Positions 40,419-42,422 of a stretch of DNA of 42,422 nt are shown here, one piece after another. The stretch lies in contig CALWPG010000004.1 of assembly GCA_944383375.1 (NCBI GenBank), positions 1-42,422 on the forward strand, written 5' to 3'. The DNA comes from an uncultured Clostridia bacterium. GTDB taxonomy: Bacteria > Bacillota > Clostridia > Christensenellales > UBA1242. The number at the start of each line of letters is the position of its first letter. Position 1 is the first letter of the stretch. A model generated the notes under the pieces. The model was not told the origin of the DNA. It made no database searches and was given only the letters and a program-made list of their open reading frames with translations. The translations under genes were made by a program, and so were the position numbers.

Positions 40419-42422
40419 TTATTTATGTACTTTGTTTATACAATGTTTGCTGCAAAATGCACAAACCTTTTTATTCTTTCCTATAAAATGAATTATTGTT
40501 CCCAAAACAATTGCCACAATAACAACAATAACAAATGTTGTTAAAAATCCATATAATTCTGTTATTCTAAAAATTGTATATGTAAACATCGCAGCCACAT
40601 ATGCCACCAAAAACTGAGAAATGATTGAAAAAATAGTCCATTTTGTACCAATTTCCTTTTTAAATGTTGCGATTGTTGAAATACAAGGACAATACAAAAG
40701 ACAAAATACCATAAAACTCATTGCACTAGCCGGAGTGAAGAATACGGCATTTGATGCAATTACAATGCTTTGAGATATAGCATCAATATTTACACCGTTA
40801 AAAATTGCAATTGAAGAAACGATCACTTCTTTTGCAACTAGTCCGGCAATAAGTGCACTTACTGCTCCCCATGATGAAAATCCCAATGGTTTAAAAACAA
40901 ATGACAATAACTCTCCCAATACTTGCAATATGCTTTTTTCGCCAGAATACTTTACGTAGGTCAGTGAAAAAGAAAGGTTTTGCAATAGCCAAATCACAAT
41001 TGACAAAGATAAAATAACACTACCTATACGTATCAAAAATGCCCAAGTGCTTTCCCAAACATTTTGGATTGTATGCTTGAGAGATATTTTCTGATAGGAC
41101 GGAAATTCCATAATAAAAGTTTGCCCTGTGGACTTTAGTTTTGTCTTTTCCAAAAACAAACTCATAAGCAGTGCCACTATTACACCCAATATATACAACA
41201 GTACAATTATGACAATATTTTGTGCGCCAAAAAATGCACCACCTATAACTGCATAAACGGGAAGTTTTGCACTACAACTCATGTAAGGTGAAAGAAGTGC
41301 TGTTTTTATTTTCGCATTATTATCACTCATATTTCGAGCTGTAAGTGATGCAGTTGTACTGCAACCAAAACCCATTATCAATGTATACACACTTCTACCG
41401 GAAAGCCCAACATACTTTAATGTGTCATCAAGACAAAATGCAAGTCTAGAAATATATCCACTCTGTTCTAAAATATCTAAAAACAAAAACAAAATAACCA
41501 CTTGTGGCAAAAAAGATACAACACTGCCCACTCCACCAAAAATACCTTCACTGATGAGTGACACGACAAAATTTGGAACATTTTTTTCAACTAAAAATGA
41601 AACAACTTCTTTGCCTAATAAATCTTGAATTAAATATCTTAAATTATCTGATAAAAATTTTCCCAGACTAAAAAAAGTTAAATAAAATATAACAATTAAT
41701 ATACAAAAAAATATTGGTAAACAAAGATATTTGTTTAATAATATTTTATCTAATTTACTTTTCCCAACGGTATTTAATTGTTTGTAATTTATGGAATTTA
41801 ATATTTCATCAATTTTTTTATATTCATTTTTAATATAATTTTCTAAATTTTTGTGATAAATTTCATTTATTTTAAAATCTTTTATATTTAATAATGATGC
41901 ATAATATTCACTGCCACATTGCATTTTTTGTTTATAAAAATTTTCATAATTAGTGTCATCTATATTTGATTTTATATTTTTTAAATAAGCGAAAAATTCA
42001 TTGAAACTTTTTTTGTTATTTGCTTTTAGCACAATTGTATTCAAGCCTAATAATTTTTCTAATCTATCTTTATCAAAAGTCACGTGTTTATCTACCATAT
42101 TTACAACAACTAAAATTTCTCTTTTTAGCATCATAAGTTCTCTCACGAGCAATAAATTTCGTCTTAATGTTTGATTTGAGCACAAGCAAATGATTTTTGA
42201 ATTTTTATGTGACAAAATATAGTCAACACTGACCTTCTCTTCGTAGCTATTTGGAGTTAAACTATAAAGACCCGGCAAATCCACAAAAGTGTAAACTTTG
42301 TTTTCAATCTTGGCTTCTGCTTTTGTAAAATTTACTGTAACACCATGAAAGTTACCAGTATGAACTTTCATATTGGTCAAGCTATTGAAAAAGGTACTTT
42401 TGCCTGTATTGGGATTGCCCAC
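40419..42422 (-). CDS. feoB: Ferrous iron transport protein B, 5' end cut by window edge
   Basis: Fe(II) uptake protein with a cytosolic G domain and polytopic membrane part; 667 residues visible. The first visible codon (GTG) is an internal Val of the G1 loop: VGNPNTGKST. G2 HGVTV, G3 DLPG and G4 NMVD follow. Gate-type motifs are GFGCSTTASLTARN and LLSPYMSCSAKLPVYA, and the later VSALIAGLVAKEVIVSS and LLYCPCISTIATFKKEIG. The first gate motif has GCSTT where well-known FeoBs have GCNVP. The C-terminus holds the cysteine cluster CAFCSKHC. The linker region between G domain and membrane part is unusually AT-rich in the DNA. Any feoA would lie beyond the window. Confidence 0.93.
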   Translation of the reverse strand: MGNPNTGKSTFFNSLTNMKVHTGNFHGVTVNFTKAEAKIENKVYTFVDLPGLYSLTPNSYEEKVSVDYILSHKNSKIICLCSNQTLRRNLLLVRELMMLKREILVVVNMVDKHVTFDKDRLEKLLGLNTIVLKANNKKSFNEFFAYLKNIKSNIDDTNYENFYKQKMQCGSEYYASLLNIKDFKINEIYHKNLENYIKNEYKKIDEILNSINYKQLNTVGKSKLDKILLNKYLCLPIFFCILIVIFYLTFFSLGKFLSDNLRYLIQDLLGKEVVSFLVEKNVPNFVVSLISEGIFGGVGSVVSFLPQVVILFLFLDILEQSGYISRLAFCLDDTLKYVGLSGRSVYTLIMGFGCSTTASLTARNMSDNNAKIKTALLSPYMSCSAKLPVYAVIGGAFFGAQNIVIIVLLYILGVIVALLMSLFLEKTKLKSTGQTFIMEFPSYQKISLKHTIQNVWESTWAFLIRIGSVILSLSIVIWLLQNLSFSLTYVKYSGEKSILQVLGELLSFVFKPLGFSSWGAVSALIAGLVAKEVIVSSIAIFNGVNIDAISQSIVIASNAVFFTPASAMSFMVFCLLYCPCISTIATFKKEIGTKWTIFSIISQFLVAYVAAMFTYTIFRITELYGFLTTFVIVVIVAIVLGTIIHFIGKNKKVCAFCSKHCINKVHK

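Overview
The window is a compact, AT-rich stretch of bacterial chromosome, most likely from an uncultured gut-type member of the Clostridia (Bacillota). The grounds are a large Bacillus/Clostridium-type SRP RNA with an Alu domain, a MurE carrying the DNPR motif of meso-diaminopimelate ligases, a YlbJ-type sporulation membrane protein, DUF4364 and DUF3343 proteins, AGGAGG-type ribosome sites with frequent TTG/GTG starts, and textbook sigma-A promoters. Nearly every base is coding or structural RNA. I see no prophage, complete insertion sequence, CRISPR array or toxin-antitoxin pair.

Layout. 1-1.9 kb: the 5' part of acetate kinase behind phosphotransacetylase (acetate/ATP branch), read leftwards. 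1.9-8.8 kb: ylbJ, an unknown 264-aa protein, a DUF4364 regulator-like gene with an ABC-2 type exporter, a small secreted Cys/His-motif protein and a YkvI-like membrane protein. 8.7-12.1 kb: an NMT1/SsuA-type ABC importer whose binding-protein gene is separated from its ATPase-permease pair by a 760-bp island. The island holds short inverted-repeat elements, nested palindromes and the wreck of a BspA-type leucine-rich-repeat gene. 12.1-21.7 kb: a cell-wall/division cluster on the minus strand, murE-mraY-murD-ftsW-murA-ftsQ-ftsA-ftsZ, with a consensus promoter of its own before ftsA. 21.9-22.8 kb: a uridine-kinase-family gene.

22.8-28.3 kb is an RNA-quality-control block: rnr-smpB-ssrA (smpB and tmRNA share one base), followed without a visible terminator by a membrane-anchored acidic coiled-coil protein; then a CBS-domain protein diverging from the SRP RNA. 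28.3-34.6 kb: DUF2726, ung, a DUF1828-like gene, an RNHCP zinc-ribbon plus GNAT pair, tRNA-Gly and tRNA-Arg, a U32 peptidase-family (TrhP-like) gene with DUF3343, and a class V cysteine desulfurase. 34.7-42.4 kb: polA, small membrane proteins, plsY, der and the truncated 5' part of feoB.

The genes are mostly housekeeping. The most interesting signals are regulatory and architectural: several promoters whose -10 box sits 6-8 nt before a start codon without a Shine-Dalgarno (predicted leaderless mRNAs), a recurring TGTGATA extended -10, the smpB/ssrA overlap, the repeat island with its gene wreck, and an 81-bp convergent coding overlap. I did not find a clearly new multi-gene system; the least explained proteins are the 264-aa gene at 2.9 kb, the secreted protein at 7.1 kb and the coiled-coil protein at 22.9 kb. 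All calls come from reading the sequence without database searches.
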